A stretch of 19,842 nucleotides of DNA from a bacterium (GCA_021813265.1 JAKALF010000007.1:1-19842), one strand, 5' to 3'. Positions 7,679-14,336 are shown, numbered from the stretch's first letter. Notes: generated by a model not told the origin, from the letters alone. Translations and numbers: made by a program.

Positions 7679-8341
7679 CTATTTCACTCGCTTTTTAGAC
7701 CGTTTCTTGAGATATAAATATACGGCGGAAATAACAATAATTCCCAATATAACCCAACCAATCCATGTAGCGAAGGTTGTAATATTGTCAGAATACGCTA
7801 TATACGCCTCACCCAAATACCACCCCAAAAGCCCCATGAGAAACGATCTTAACATTCCTCCCAAAAGCGTTGTCACAAAAAAATTTCTCATGGGATATCG
7901 AATAATTCCACACACAAGAGAAACGAGCGCTTGAGGAGCTATGGGAACGGTTCTAATGGCAAACAATATAAACTCATCCCAATAACTTTTTGTAAGACGC
8001 GACTCCATTCGTTCAACATCTCCCCATGAAACCCCAACCCACCTCCCCCATTTTTTAATGGCAGGCTCTCCTCCGATATAGGCGAAGGAATACAAAAACA
8101 TGGATCCCACCGCGAGACCCAACCCTCCGGGAATCACGATTTTTATAAGAGCGTTAAACAATACCTCACTCATGGATCCAGATGCCGGGAGAAGAAAGAA
8201 TCCCGCGCCTAAAAGAATAAAGGAGGAAGGAATGGGAGCGATAATTTCCTCAATCACGGAAACCAGAAAAACGCCTAAGGCTCCGTAGGTATGGATAAGC
8301 GGACTTACGCGAAGCACGAATTCTTGAATAATCTGGTTCAT
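7679..8341 (-). CDS. DedA/VTT-family integral membrane protein
   Basis: DedA-family proteins are polytopic membrane proteins linked in other bacteria to lipid carrier (undecaprenyl phosphate) transport and membrane homeostasis; the substrate here is unknown. The 220-aa product has the family layout: a re-entrant N-terminal segment with EEIIAPIPSSFILLGAGFF (31-49), a central hydrophobic stretch (about 67-90), then FAIRTVPIAPQALVSLVCG (127-145) and a glycine-rich segment LLGGMLRSFLMGLLGWYLG (159-177). A last membrane helix (about 189-210) and a basic tail KKRSKKRVK follow. The Arg in FAIRTVP and the acidic EE before PIP match residues conserved in the family. No SD; the promoter suggests a leaderless mRNA. 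Confidence 0.88.
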   Translation of the reverse strand: MNQIIQEFVLRVSPLIHTYGALGVFLVSVIEEIIAPIPSSFILLGAGFFLLPASGSMSEVLFNALIKIVIPGGLGLAVGSMFLYSFAYIGGEPAIKKWGRWVGVSWGDVERMESRLTKSYWDEFILFAIRTVPIAPQALVSLVCGIIRYPMRNFFVTTLLGGMLRSFLMGLLGWYLGEAYIAYSDNITTFATWIGWVILGIIVISAVYLYLKKRSKKRVK

Positions 8342-8344
8342 AAC

Positions 8345-8357
8345 TTGATAGTATCAA
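8345..8357 (-). promoter_or_regulatory. Extended -10 promoter of the DedA gene within a palindrome
   Basis: Minus strand: TGATACTAT (8356-8348), an extended -10 (TGn plus TACTAT, 4/6), followed by six bases and then the ATG, so the transcript should start on the ATG. No good -35 is present. The whole element is a 13-bp palindrome, TTGATA-C-TATCAA, which could be a repressor site. Confidence 0.45.
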
Positions 8358-8387
8358 ACCCTTCCCGTTTCCGCTACAAGCATCCTT

Positions 8388-8416
8388 TTGCAAAATTGGG
8401 AGGAAAACGGTAGTGT
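8388..8416 (+). promoter_or_regulatory. tRNA-Glu promoter
   Basis: TTGCAA (8388-8393, 4/6), 17-bp spacer, TAGTGT (8411-8416). Predicted start near 8423, just before the mature tRNA 5' end at 8425. The same -10 hexamer is used by the 252-aa gene. Confidence 0.45.
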
Positions 8417-8424
8417 ATTCTTAC

Positions 8425-8496
8425 GGCCTCATCGTCTAGTGGCTAGGACATCGCCCTCTCACGGCGAAAACCGGGGTTCGATTCCCCGTGGGGCTA
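8425..8496 (+). tRNA. tRNA-Glu (anticodon CTC)
   Basis: A full cloverleaf folds by eye. The acceptor arms GGCCTCA / TGGGGCT form seven pairs including two G-U pairs. The D stem is GTCT / GGAC. The anticodon stem TCGCC / GGCGA encloses the loop CTCTCAC with anticodon CTC. The T arm is CGGGG-TTCGATT-CCCCG, and the discriminator base is A. Length is 72 nt. The 3' CCA is not encoded (next bases CAA), so a CCA-adding enzyme is required. No terminator is visible directly after it, so read-through into the next gene is possible. Confidence 0.95.
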
Positions 8497-8593
8497 CAAA
8501 ATTATTCTTACAAAAATTCTTTTCTCATATCAAAGTATTTATGTCTGAGAATCTATTGATACTTTTATAGTTTTTAAACGGCTCTGGTAAAGA

Positions 8594-8622
8594 TTGACGT
8601 AAAATAAAAAGAATGATATATT
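8594..8622 (+). promoter_or_regulatory. Promoter of the 267-aa gene
   Basis: TTGACG (8594-8599, 5/6), a 17-bp spacer, TATATT (8617-8622, 5/6). Predicted start near 8629; a leader of about 28 nt carries the SD. Confidence 0.75.
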
Positions 8623-8656
8623 GTAAACAGTAAATTAACCTAAAAGGAGGTGTGTT

Positions 8657-9460
8657 ATGAAAATTTTTGCTATCGATGAGGAGTATCGCATGATGGACGA
8701 TACTTATGAAGAGGATTATATGTTTAAAACAAAATATAGATTTAGACCTGAAGCGATCGATCCTCGAAAAGTTGATTTCGGCCATTCTGATAACGCAAAA
8801 AACCTCGTTCTTTTCTTTGCGGATAAGAAAAAATGGGTTTCCTTTCGGAAAGGTGAACTTCTAACATTTATTAAAAAAAATCACCTACATCTTCGTGTAG
8901 GGGCGGATCCTCTCTGTGGTCTCTACGGTCCCTACGCTGATTATGATGATCATATAAGGCAAACCCCTCCGTATATTCTCTACAGCGAAGCAAATCCATT
9001 CCCTTATAATGGGGGGATGAAGTTCTGTGTTACAAACTTATTTGTGGACCGGTGTATGCTTGGAAGACAACAAGAATTCATGCGTTTGGCGGTAAAAAGA
9101 ATTTCAATACCAGAACAAAAAGGAAACAATTTTTTTGAGAGAGATCGAACACCGTTTAATGAAGAAAAAGACGCTTTTGTGAAAATTTTCCTCAAATGTG
9201 GAGAGTATGATCCAGAAAAATTTATAGAATCACTTTACTACCAAACAGGTTTTACCAAATTCTTACTTATTGGCGGGTGTCCGCATTATTCGATTAACTG
9301 GGAAAAGTTTCTTCTTGTTCCAGATAATCGTCCCGTTGAAGTTTGTTGGCTTTATCGTGACGGTAATATCACTGATGAAGATGCCAAAAGATTGGACACG
9401 ATAAGTTGGGATGAGGTTAATAAACCAAATATGGGGGTAGTTTCCAGAGTTTTTGTTTGA
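8657..9460 (+). CDS. Hypothetical soluble protein, 267 aa
   Basis: Not recognised. It starts at an ATG with a near-perfect SD (AAAGGAGGTG, 4 nt upstream), the strongest in the window and unlike most core genes here. The product has no signal peptide or membrane helix. It is rich in aromatic residues and contains six scattered Cys (for example LCG, KFCV, DRCM, LKCGE, GGCPH, VCW). The N-terminus is acidic (DEEYRMMDDTYEEDYM). A segment near residues 79-104 (HLRVGADPLCGLYGPYADYD) looks globular. Near the C-terminus it carries ISWDEV, the same six residues as in the 52-aa protein. It is monocistronic, with its own promoter and terminator, downstream of tRNA-Glu on the same strand. Function unknown; a CPR-restricted orphan is a reasonable guess. 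Confidence 0.85.
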   Translation: MKIFAIDEEYRMMDDTYEEDYMFKTKYRFRPEAIDPRKVDFGHSDNAKNLVLFFADKKKWVSFRKGELLTFIKKNHLHLRVGADPLCGLYGPYADYDDHIRQTPPYILYSEANPFPYNGGMKFCVTNLFVDRCMLGRQQEFMRLAVKRISIPEQKGNNFFERDRTPFNEEKDAFVKIFLKCGEYDPEKFIESLYYQTGFTKFLLIGGCPHYSINWEKFLLVPDNRPVEVCWLYRDGNITDEDAKRLDTISWDEVNKPNMGVVSRVFV

Positions 9461-9465
9461 TTATT

Positions 9466-9495
9466 AATGCCGCGCAGGATGCGCGGCATTTCATT
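9466..9495 (+). terminator. Terminator of the 267-aa gene
   Basis: A 10-bp perfect stem (AATGCCGCGC / GCGCGGCATT) with loop AGGAT, followed by TCATTCT. The T tail is interrupted but the stem is very stable; it may also stop transcripts arriving from murF on the other strand. Confidence 0.8.
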
Positions 9496-9521
9496 CTCCA
9501 CAAACTCTAATCGGTTTATTC

Positions 9522-9580
9522 TTCCTGATAACTACCTCAACAGACAGTTTTTTTATTTAATTTTTCTTCTATATCAGGAA
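9522..9580. repeat. 9-bp inverted repeat with 41-nt spacer downstream of murF
   Basis: TTCCTGATA (9522-9530) and TATCAGGAA (9572-9580) are exact reverse complements around an AT-rich spacer. They lie just after the murF stop in the dcw transcript direction. This could be a 3' mRNA stem or terminator; no known element is recognised. Confidence 0.4.
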
Positions 9581-9590
9581 TAAAGATTTT

Positions 9591-10892
9591 TTATTCATAC
9601 AACCCTTTCCGAGCGAGCCAATAGGGGCTTTGTCTAACCAAAAAATGTTCCGCGTTTTGCGGATCTTCCATGAGAGAAGCGGTAACTCGTTCCATGCGAA
9701 CGCTTTGAGATCCTTTAAGCAATACAACATCGTCTTTTACTACCTTTTTCTGAAGAAATTCTGAAGCCTCTCTAATGCTCATAAACATATGAACCTGCTT
9801 TTTATTCATCCCCGCTTTAAGCGCCGATTCCGCTATGAATTTTCCCCGTATTCCCACCGTTACAAGAATATCAACAACTTTCGCGACTTGTTTTCCGACT
9901 TTTTCATGTGCCTCAAGCGTATATTTCCCGATCTCAAGCATATCTCCCAACACGGCTATTTTGTGTTTTGCTTTTATATCTTTCAATGATTCTATCGCTT
10001 CTTTTACGGCAGTGGGAGAAGAGTTGTAGGTATCATCAATAAGGATTGAACCTTTGATACCTTGAATAACCCTCATTCTTCCATTGGGGGGGGCGTAGGT
10101 TCCAAGAGCCTCCGCGATAGAAACAAGATTCATGCCAAACACTAAACCAACGGCCGCGGCCGCGGCCATAGCATAGCCTTGCGTCCTCCCGAGAACATGA
10201 GAGATATAGATTGGGACCACGCTTCCACCATGCACAAGTTTCAATATCACTCCTTGAAAATCGTCATCAAGATGATTTGAAAAACTAATCGCTCTAATAT
10301 TTGATTCTTCCGAAAAACCGAAAGTAAGAACATGAGCGCGCGTATCATTTTTTGCTTTAGAAACTGACTCATCATCGGCATTTAAAATAGCAAATCCCGT
10401 AGCCGAAAGTTGGGAAACAATTTTTGCTTTTTCACGAAACACCGCTTCGGGATCCGAAAAAAATTCAACATGAACGGGAATGGTTCCCATGGCGGTAAAG
10501 ATACTGATATGGGGTCGCGCGATATTTAAAAGATAATTCATATCCCCCGGACGATCCACGCCATATTCCAAAACAAGGACTTCCGGATATGACGAACTCT
10601 TTACAATCAAACGGTACAGAGAAACAAAAACAACTTTAATCCAGAAAAAAAATCTTCCGGTTGAAGTCCAGTCACCAAGGATGGTAAGGGGAAGCCCCAA
10701 TTCATTATTAAAATTTTTTAATGTCGCCCGAACGGTACGTTCATGGGCTACAATAGCCTTCACGGCTTCTTTCGTCGATGTCTTACCTACGCTTCCCGTA
10801 ATGCCGATAATGGCGGGTTTGTAACGCGCCAACGTCAATTTAGCAAGAAACTTTAGTAACGCTCGGAGAGTGGTAAGGAGAATATGCTTCAT
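9591..10892 (-). CDS. murF: UDP-MurNAc-tripeptide--D-alanyl-D-alanine ligase (short MurF)
   Basis: Adds the D-Ala-D-Ala dipeptide in the last cytoplasmic step of the peptidoglycan precursor pathway. The 433-aa product has the ATP loop GITGSVGKTSTKE (30-42), the segment NFNNELGLPLTIL (60-72), EYGVDRPGDM (109-118), then DDTYNSSPTAVKEAIESL and GDMLEIGKYTLEAHEKVG, typical of the MurF central and C-terminal domains, and LKGSQSVRMERV near the end. The usual N-terminal substrate domain of about 80 residues is missing; the protein begins with a short hydrophobic and basic helix instead. Residues 81-96 form another hydrophobic patch, which suggests membrane association. It starts 2 nt after the ftsI stop and is the last gene of the dcw operon. 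A run of eight G (10086-10093) lies in its coding sequence. Confidence 0.92.
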   Translation of the reverse strand: MKHILLTTLRALLKFLAKLTLARYKPAIIGITGSVGKTSTKEAVKAIVAHERTVRATLKNFNNELGLPLTILGDWTSTGRFFFWIKVVFVSLYRLIVKSSSYPEVLVLEYGVDRPGDMNYLLNIARPHISIFTAMGTIPVHVEFFSDPEAVFREKAKIVSQLSATGFAILNADDESVSKAKNDTRAHVLTFGFSEESNIRAISFSNHLDDDFQGVILKLVHGGSVVPIYISHVLGRTQGYAMAAAAAVGLVFGMNLVSIAEALGTYAPPNGRMRVIQGIKGSILIDDTYNSSPTAVKEAIESLKDIKAKHKIAVLGDMLEIGKYTLEAHEKVGKQVAKVVDILVTVGIRGKFIAESALKAGMNKKQVHMFMSIREASEFLQKKVVKDDVVLLKGSQSVRMERVTASLMEDPQNAEHFLVRQSPYWLARKGLYE

Positions 10893-10894
10893 GG

Positions 10895-12478
10895 TTATTT
10901 CTTCTCAAGTTTATCAGGAGGAATATTATAATAATTAATCACAAACGAAGCGAGATCATGAAAGGCGGGAACAACGGTAAGACCCGCGAGACCCGCGTCA
11001 GGTTTGTCCAACTTTATAAGTATCGTGATTTTAGGATTGCTGGCCGGAAAAAACCCTATGAACGTCTGGATAAGATCATTGTGAGAGTATTTGCCATGTT
11101 CAGGAATAAAAGCCGTTCCCGTTTTTCCAGCGATGCGATAGTGCTGAATAGCTCCAATCTCGGCCTTTTCGACGGCAGACTCCATCATTTTCGTGACTTC
11201 TTTAGATGTTTCCTCTTTCATGACGCGACGCACGACAGTCGGTTTTGTTCCTTCAGTAATAAAGGGTTTCATGAGAAGTCCTCCATTCGCAATGGCAGAA
11301 AATGCCGTAACCATCTGAATGGGCGTGACGGAAACACCCTGTCCATACGATGCCGTCGCAAAATCAATCGCGTAGGTTTGTTTTTTTTCCAAGTTTTGAA
11401 GATTTCCTGAAACTTCGTCGGGCAGATCAATTTCTGTTTTTTTGCCAAATCCAAAACGTTTTAGGTATTCAAGAAAAGCCGCGTCTCCCGTTTTCTGTTC
11501 CGCGAAAATAGCTCCCGTGTTCACGGATTTTTCAATGACGTGGGTCATGGTAATTTTGCCGTGAGCCTTAAGATCCCAGTTTCGAACCGTCATGCCATTT
11601 AACGTTACACTCCCCGTATCAACAAAGGTAGTGTCCGGCGTAATGGCTCCCGTATCAATACCCGCGACCATGGTTATAGGCTTGAAAACCGATCCCGGTT
11701 CATACACATATTGAACGGTGGGATTCGAAAAGTCTTTAATGGGAAAATCCGAATAATGATTGGGGTTAAAGTCGGGCTTGTTCGCAAGGGTAAGAATCTT
11801 GCCCGTCGAGGGTTCCTGCATAACAACACTCCCTCCTGTCGCGTTAAATTGTTTTATGAGACTCATAAGCGTTGACTCGGCTTCGGTTTGTAAATCCCGG
11901 TCTATCGTCAAATGAACACTTTTTCCCTTGGAAAGCGTGTCATTGTGCATTTTTTCGAGACCATAAAGACCCGCTGGCTCAGCGTTATTTTGGGTAAAAC
12001 CCACGTATCCAATAACATGGGATCCTAAATGATCATACGGATACGCTCGATATTGTTTCATATCGGTATAGATGCCTTTTATATTAAGATTTTGGATCGA
12101 GTCTATCACGCCTTGAGGAGCCTTATCCACAAGAAGCCTGAACTTACTTTCAGGGTTATTAAGCTTTAAAACAAGATCGCTTTCCTTAATGTTTAAAATG
12201 GGGCTAAGAACACGGGCGGCATTTTTAGAATTTTCAATCTCGCTCGGAACGGCGTAGATCACGGGGTAATCTGTTTGCATGGCGACCGAAACCTCTCCTC
12301 CATATCGATCCGTAAAAAATATCTGCCCTCTTCGCAGTTCTAATTCCTTGAGCGTCTCGTTTCTAGCCTGCGCTTTTTCAAAATAATAAAATCCTTTATC
12401 TACCTGCACCCGATAAAGATTAAAAGACAAAAGCGCGAAGAGTATGGTAAAAAATGAGGCTAGGATAACGAAACGCAT
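10895..12478 (-). CDS. ftsI: Penicillin-binding protein, septal transpeptidase (FtsI/PBP2-3 type)
   Basis: Class B PBP that cross-links peptidoglycan at the division septum. The 527-aa product has one N-terminal membrane anchor (about 3-21), the RRGQIFFTDRYG segment that opens the pedestal domain (49-60), and the transpeptidase domain with the active-site SVFK (Ser263, Lys266), SVN (318-320) and KTG (452-454). All three catalytic motifs are intact. No PASTA domains. It starts 5 nt after the ftsL stop and ends 2 nt before murF, in standard dcw order. The ATG at 12478 gives a short cytoplasmic tail; no SD is visible. Confidence 0.95.
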   Translation of the reverse strand: MRFVILASFFTILFALLSFNLYRVQVDKGFYYFEKAQARNETLKELELRRGQIFFTDRYGGEVSVAMQTDYPVIYAVPSEIENSKNAARVLSPILNIKESDLVLKLNNPESKFRLLVDKAPQGVIDSIQNLNIKGIYTDMKQYRAYPYDHLGSHVIGYVGFTQNNAEPAGLYGLEKMHNDTLSKGKSVHLTIDRDLQTEAESTLMSLIKQFNATGGSVVMQEPSTGKILTLANKPDFNPNHYSDFPIKDFSNPTVQYVYEPGSVFKPITMVAGIDTGAITPDTTFVDTGSVTLNGMTVRNWDLKAHGKITMTHVIEKSVNTGAIFAEQKTGDAAFLEYLKRFGFGKKTEIDLPDEVSGNLQNLEKKQTYAIDFATASYGQGVSVTPIQMVTAFSAIANGGLLMKPFITEGTKPTVVRRVMKEETSKEVTKMMESAVEKAEIGAIQHYRIAGKTGTAFIPEHGKYSHNDLIQTFIGFFPASNPKITILIKLDKPDAGLAGLTVVPAFHDLASFVINYYNIPPDKLEKK

Positions 12479-12483
12479 AAATT

Positions 12484-12771
12484 CTAATTTTTTGTTACGT
12501 ATTGCGGGTGTTTTTCAATAACAAGTCCCTTCTGAATCGCGAGATTCTGAAGCGAGACGGGATTTAACGTTGTATAAAGATTTTTCTTGAGTTCAGCGTT
12601 TTGAGTTTCATATTCGACAATAGATTTTTTAAGAGCCTGGACGCCAAAACGGGCGTCAACAAACTTATTGTACTCATAAATATAGAGGAGACTTCCGCAT
12701 ACAAGCGTCGCGAAAAGAAGTATGAAAAAACGCTTCATGTGAGTCTCTTTGTGGGGTTGAATGATCGTCAT
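12484..12771 (-). CDS. ftsL: FtsL-like cell division protein
   Basis: Small bitopic protein that, in other bacteria, bridges FtsB/DivIC and the septal synthase FtsW-FtsI. The start is uncertain: the frame is open to 12849, but that would overlap rsmH. The ATG at 12771 lies 1 nt after the rsmH stop and gives 95 aa with an 11-residue tail; an ATG at 12738 would give 84 aa. One membrane helix (RFFILLFATLVCGSLLYIY) is followed by a coiled coil (ALKKSIVEYETQNAELKKNL) and NPVSLQNLAIQKGLV, the FtsL-type end. Identification rests on topology and position between rsmH and ftsI, since FtsL sequences diverge widely. Confidence 0.85.
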   Translation of the reverse strand: MTIIQPHKETHMKRFFILLFATLVCGSLLYIYEYNKFVDARFGVQALKKSIVEYETQNAELKKNLYTTLNPVSLQNLAIQKGLVIEKHPQYVTKN

Positions 12772-12772
12772 G

Positions 12773-13678
12773 TTATATAAATCGTATACCTCGAAGTTTT
12801 GCCGATCGACTTTTAGGATTTCCCTCGACCTCCTCACGTCTTGGGACAATGGGTTTCTTTGTAAGAATCTCCGCCTTCCCGGACGATGTCAGTTCTTTAA
12901 AAGATCTTTTTACCATCCTGTCTTCTAAAGAATGGAATGAGATAACAGCAACCCGTCCTCCGGAATTCACAATGTCGGGTAACGAACTGAGAAGTTTTTC
13001 CAGATTTTCAAGCTCTTGATTCACGGCTATTCTGATCGCTTGGAATGTTTTCGTTGCGGGATGAATGCGTCCGTGCCTAAACCGTGAGGGATACGCGTGT
13101 TTTATAATATCCGCAAGCTCAAAAGTTCTTGTAATCCTCCTATCTTTTCTTGATTCCATAATGGCCCGCGCGATACGTCGAGAAAAACGTTCCTCTCCAT
13201 ATCGGGAAATGATATCAATAAGCTTTTCTTCTGAAAATGTATTTATGATTTCTTCCGTCGTCATTCCGGAATTTCCATAACGCATATCAAGTGGTCCGTC
13301 AGAATGGAAGCTAAATCCCCGCTTGGGATCATCAATCTGATATGAAGAAAAACCCAGATCAATAATCAACCCGTCTGCTTTCGGCATATTATTTTTTTTT
13401 AAAATGCCGGGAATATACGCGTAGTTAGACTGTTCCATGAAAAAAGAAGATTTCGGAAGCGCGGAATAATCCTTGAAACGCGCGATCGCTTCATGATCCT
13501 TATCAACTCCAAGAAACATTCCTCTCTTGCCAATATGTTTTATTATTTCTCGAGCGTGTCCTCCCCCTCCAAGCGTTCCATCAATAACAAAGTCTCCTTC
13601 ACGCGGATCAAGTATTGCTATTACCTCATGTAAAAGAACGGGCTTGTGCATACTCAAAAACTTATAATCCTCCATCAT
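12773..13678 (-). CDS. rsmH: 16S rRNA (cytosine(1402)-N(4))-methyltransferase
   Basis: SAM-dependent methyltransferase modifying C1402 in the decoding site of 16S rRNA. The family N-terminus MHKPVLLHEVIAIL and SAM loop DGTLGGGGHA are clear, as are DLGFSSYQIDDPKRGFSF, RYGEERFSRRIARAI, HPATKTFQAIRIAVNQEL and the late VISFHSLEDRMVK, all conserved in RsmH. The start is ambiguous: GTG 13681, ATG 13678 and ATG 13675 are in tandem, and ATG 13651 begins directly at MHKPVLL. ATG 13678 is used here, giving 301 aa. The upstream starts lie in a small hairpin. It follows mraZ by about 75 nt and is coupled to ftsL. Confidence 0.95.
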   Translation of the reverse strand: MMEDYKFLSMHKPVLLHEVIAILDPREGDFVIDGTLGGGGHAREIIKHIGKRGMFLGVDKDHEAIARFKDYSALPKSSFFMEQSNYAYIPGILKKNNMPKADGLIIDLGFSSYQIDDPKRGFSFHSDGPLDMRYGNSGMTTEEIINTFSEEKLIDIISRYGEERFSRRIARAIMESRKDRRITRTFELADIIKHAYPSRFRHGRIHPATKTFQAIRIAVNQELENLEKLLSSLPDIVNSGGRVAVISFHSLEDRMVKRSFKELTSSGKAEILTKKPIVPRREEVEGNPKSRSAKLRGIRFI

Positions 13679-13694
13679 CACAAACTCGGTGATG
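13676..13694 (-). promoter_or_regulatory. Hairpin over the rsmH start codons
   Basis: CATCAC and GTGATG form a 6-bp stem with a 7-nt loop in the mRNA. The 3' arm contains the GTG/ATG start codons at 13681/13678. It may reduce initiation there, or indicate that the ATG at 13651 is the true start. Confidence 0.35.
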
Positions 13695-13753
13695 CGTTCA
13701 CTGTTTGTGTATATATATGTTTGATATATGGATCATAAGTTTCTTAATATGGG

Positions 13754-14185
13754 TTATATTCCTAACTCCCCCAACTTCTCCGCGATCTCGTCCGACGCTG
13801 ACTCTGTTTTTCCTTTATATGCCCCCCAAGCATCCGCATCCCAAATCTCAATTCTGGTATATACTCCCGCGACAACAACTTGTTTTTTGAGTCCCGCGTA
13901 TTCGCGCAGATAATCGGGAACCAAAATTCTTCCCTGAACATCGACTTTCACGTCCATGGCTCCGGAGAGCATAAGTCGGGAAAAGGCCCGCGCGTTTGAT
14001 TGAGCAAGCGGAAGGGCCGTAATTTTTTTTACCATCACCTCCCACTCCTCAAGACTGAATACAAAAAGACAATGATCAAGACCTCGGGTAATAATGGCTC
14101 CCGAACTTATATTTCCTCTAAACTTAGCCGGAACAGCGATTCTGCCTTTTTGATCAACGGTATGTTTATATTCTCCTAAAAGCAT
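13754..14185 (-). CDS. mraZ: Transcriptional regulator MraZ
   Basis: Conserved first gene of dcw clusters; a DNA-binding protein that represses its own promoter in bacteria where it has been studied. The 143-aa product carries two AbrB-like SpoVT half-domains, each with the family motif: DQKGRIAVPAKFR (residues 11-23) and DVQGRILVPDYLREYAGL (about 82-99). Length matches the family. The ATG at 14185 has no SD upstream. Its 60-nt leader and promoter contain a GTGG array that could be its own operator. It is followed by rsmH in the normal order. Confidence 0.96.
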   Translation of the reverse strand: MLLGEYKHTVDQKGRIAVPAKFRGNISSGAIITRGLDHCLFVFSLEEWEVMVKKITALPLAQSNARAFSRLMLSGAMDVKVDVQGRILVPDYLREYAGLKKQVVVAGVYTRIEIWDADAWGAYKGKTESASDEIAEKLGELGI

Positions 14186-14195
14186 AGTTTTTTAG

Positions 14196-14292
14196 TTATC
14201 CCCAGATTCCTGCCTTATCCACATACTTATCCACAATTCCCCACTTACATGTTTAGTATACCACTTTCTCCCCACTTGAAAACTGTTGATAA
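14196..14292. promoter_or_regulatory. DnaA-box-like cluster and phased GTGG array upstream of mraZ
   Basis: Plus strand: two exact TTATCCACA 9-mers (14215-14223 and 14227-14235) plus TTATCCCCA (14196-14204, 8/9). Minus strand: TTATCAACA (14292-14284, 8/9). Read on the mraZ sense strand, GTGG/TGGG units begin at 14275, 14264, 14244, 14234, 14222 and 14205; the first five are spaced 11, 20, 10 and 12 bp, close to the helical repeat, as expected of an MraZ operator. Whether DnaA, MraZ or both bind is not decided by the sequence. Confidence 0.6.
14255..14282 (-). promoter_or_regulatory. mraZ (dcw operon) promoter
   Basis: Minus strand: TTTTCA (14282-14277, 4/6), 16-bp spacer holding two GTGG units, TATACT (14260-14255, 5/6). 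Predicted start near 14248, giving a leader of about 63 nt that contains both perfect DnaA boxes. Confidence 0.55.
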
Positions 14293-14294
14293 CT

Positions 14295-14324
14295 AAAAAC
14301 CCCCAACAGGCATATATTGGGGGT
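14295..14324 (-). terminator. Terminator of the 252-aa gene
   Basis: Minus strand: ACCCCCAA / TTGGGGGT, 8-bp stem with a 10-nt loop, followed by a T stretch. It separates the 252-aa gene from the mraZ promoter. Confidence 0.85.
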
Positions 14325-14336
14325 AAAAGAAAAACT

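Noticed and set aside
8425..9495. Integrated element with tRNA-Glu as attachment site.
   Set aside because: No second copy of the tRNA 3' end was found by eye and no integrase is present.
10958..11410. A 150-codon open frame on the plus strand antisense to ftsI.
   Set aside because: It lies wholly inside a confidently identified ftsI with all catalytic motifs, has no SD or promoter, and its translation is basic and low in family-like features.
12772..12849. Long N-terminal extension of ftsL overlapping rsmH.
   Set aside because: The extension is antifamily-like (charged, no conservation expected) and duplicates sequence constrained by RsmH; the ATG 1 nt after the rsmH stop is more plausible.
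13705..13913. Two overlapping plus-strand frames of about 61 codons near the mraZ 3' end.
   Set aside because: They lie mostly antisense to mraZ and have no SD; proline/serine-rich shadow products.
14186..14336. Chromosomal origin (oriC) at the DnaA-box cluster.
   Set aside because: No dnaA, dnaN or rpmH nearby, no change of gene orientation, and no strongly AT-rich unwinding region next to the boxes. Regulation of mraZ is the simpler reading; a whole-genome GC-skew plot would settle it.
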